Source: Bacteroidota bacterium | GTDB taxonomy: Bacteria > Bacteroidota > Bacteroidia > Flavobacteriales > Flavobacteriaceae | Assembly: GCA_947460615.1 (NCBI GenBank) | Contig: CANHHG010000002.1 | Coordinates: 1-64,000 of the forward strand | Direction of reading: 5' to 3' | DNA length: 64,000 nt | Shown here: positions 62,971 through 64,000 of the stretch, one piece after another | Position numbering within the stretch: the stretch's first letter is position 1 | How the letters are laid out: each line of letters begins with the position of its first letter | Made by a program: the position numbers and the translations under genes | The notes under the pieces: model-generated | Seen by the model: the letters and a program-made list of their open reading frames with translations, nothing else | Told to the model about the DNA's origin: nothing | The model's database searches: none

Positions 62971-64000
62971 TTGAAAAAGTACTTATTTCTTATTAATAGT
63001 TTTATTCTGCTTTTTAGTTTGAATGTTGTAATGGCTCAAGCTCCTAAGAAAATTATCATAGAACATTCCGACTTTGCAGATATAAACCAATTAGAAATTC
63101 CAGATGCTGCATTACTAACGGGTAACGTTCGTGTGAATCATGACGGCGCAATATTAACCTGTAATAAAGCCTATTGGTTCCAAAAAGAAAACTATATAAA
63201 AGCCTTTGGAAATGTACAAATTATCCAAGGAGATTCTCTAACCATGACCAGCAAATATGCCGAATACAATGGCAATATAAAACAAGCCTATGCTACCGGT
63301 GAAGTAGTTTTAAGATCTCCAGATATGTCTTTGGTTACTGATACTTTAAACTTTAACAGAAATAGCCAAGAAGCTTTTTATACTACAGGCGGTGTGATTA
63401 ATAACAAAGGGAATACATTAAAAAGCAAGTCAGGAAAGTATTTTGTTACACAAAAAAAATACCAATTTTTAACCGCTGTAATCATAAAAACGCCTGAAAA
63501 TACAATCAAATCAAATCACTTGGATTATTACACAAATTCTGGTCATTCGTATTTGTTAGGGCCTTCAACAATTGATGGGAAAGATAATAAAATCTATACT
63601 GAAAATGGATTTTACGATACCAAAAAAGACATTGCAAGATTGCAACGAAATTCAAAAATAGAATACAATAATCGTTTGATAGAAGGCGATAGTTTATTTT
63701 ATAATAAGAAAAGAGGGTTTGCCTCTGCTACCAATAACGTGAAAATCACCGATACCGTTAATAAAATAATTGTAAAGGGACATTATGCCGAAATTTACAA
63801 GTTCAAAGACTCCGTTTATGTTACCAAAAGAGCTTTAGCGATCAGTTTAATTGAAAAAGATTCCGTTTATATTCATGCCCAAAAATTAATGATCACAGGT
63901 AAAGAAAATAATAGAATTATCCGTGGTTTTAAAGACGCTAAATTCTACAAATTGAATTTAAGTGGAAAGTGTGATTCCATTCATTCCGATCAGAAAAAAG
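62971..64000 (+). CDS. OstA/LptA-like lipopolysaccharide transport protein, 5' part
   Basis: An open frame runs from the TTG at 62971 to the window edge, giving 343 residues of a longer protein. A signal peptide (MKKYLFLINSFILLFSLNVVMAQ) is followed by the jellyroll repeats of the OstA/LptA family: LTGNVRVNHDGAILTCNKAYW, AFGNVQIIQGDSLTMTSKYAEY, ATGEVVLRSPDM. LptA-like proteins bridge inner and outer membrane for LPS or related lipids. No ATG lies near the signal peptide. Its partner genes would be beyond the window. Confidence 0.85.
   Translation, partial: MKKYLFLINSFILLFSLNVVMAQAPKKIIIEHSDFADINQLEIPDAALLTGNVRVNHDGAILTCNKAYWFQKENYIKAFGNVQIIQGDSLTMTSKYAEYNGNIKQAYATGEVVLRSPDMSLVTDTLNFNRNSQEAFYTTGGVINNKGNTLKSKSGKYFVTQKKYQFLTAVIIKTPENTIKSNHLDYYTNSGHSYLLGPSTIDGKDNKIYTENGFYDTKKDIARLQRNSKIEYNNRLIEGDSLFYNKKRGFASATNNVKITDTVNKIIVKGHYAEIYKFKDSVYVTKRALAISLIEKDSVYIHAQKLMITGKENNRIIRGFKDAKFYKLNLSGKCDSIHSDQKK

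Overview
The window looks like chromosomal DNA of a flavobacterium (Bacteroidota, family Flavobacteriaceae, probably Flavobacterium or a close relative). The DNA is strongly AT-rich and almost no gene has a Shine-Dalgarno sequence. Several promoters fit the Bacteroidota pattern TTG, a spacer of about 19-23 bases, then TAnnTTTG. The gene content is also typical: fused SecDF, a type B type-IX-secretion cargo protein, a PadR/PspC/GIN-domain operon, a LETM1-related biofilm-associated protein, DUF4920, DUF2490 and an OstA-like protein. I see no integrase, transposase, phage gene, CRISPR array or recognisable defence island.

Layout. 1-2.4 kb: fatty-acid beta-oxidation (end of a thiolase, then acyl-CoA dehydrogenase). 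2.5-4.4 kb: lipoprotein Cu/Zn superoxide dismutase and the LETM1-related protein. 4.4-8.0 kb: a SulP anion transporter, a DUF2490 protein and two beta-carbonic anhydrases, which together look like a bicarbonate uptake/CO2 hydration module. 8.1-12.8 kb: OxyR, the tRNA-modification enzyme MnmD, a heme-binding lipoprotein, a DUF4920 lipoprotein, IlvE and a MazG-like pyrophosphohydrolase. 12.9-15.8 kb: small membrane proteins, an SRPBCC/GyrI-like protein and an ECF sigma factor unit. 15.8-20 kb: a degenerate half DEAD-box protein, a sigma-54 activator without a DNA-binding domain and a NatAB-like ABC exporter. 20-29 kb: GrpE-DnaJ, an epimerase, a DUF4442 protein, the PadR-PspC-GIN operon, TrxB, tRNA-Pro and a LytTR response regulator. 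29-44 kb: SecDF, the gyrB-(outer-membrane protein)-mdh operon, asnB, a Gre-like factor, and an outer-membrane barrel with a large TPR protein. 43.8-54.6 kb: FtsE followed by a surface polysaccharide locus (four glycosyltransferases plus one GT-like protein, FdtA-type isomerase, DegT-type aminotransferase, acyltransferases, Wzx flippase). 54.7-64 kb: the type B T9SS cargo protein, an rRNA methyltransferase, RelA/SpoT, a Fur-family regulator, PurA, NhaA and the start of an OstA/LptA-like gene cut by the window edge.

Most of this is core chromosome. The polysaccharide locus is the one clearly variable region: tightly packed, with overlapping and convergent genes. The 3-amino sugar genes (isomerase and aminotransferase) feed it, the flippase exports the product, and the glycosyltransferases assemble it.

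I do not see a clearly new multi-gene system. The best leads are: a structured, repeat-like element ahead of the padR gene; several family-typical or local losses of otherwise conserved motifs (DnaJ zinc site, Fur CxxC, DEAD-box motifs, sigma-54 activator HTH); the SulP/DUF2490/carbonic anhydrase module; and the barrel/TPR pair. Several genes seem to start at TTG. In at least three places a TTG that could be taken as a start is really the end of a -7 promoter box. No stretch longer than 300 bases lacks both a gene and a recognisable feature.
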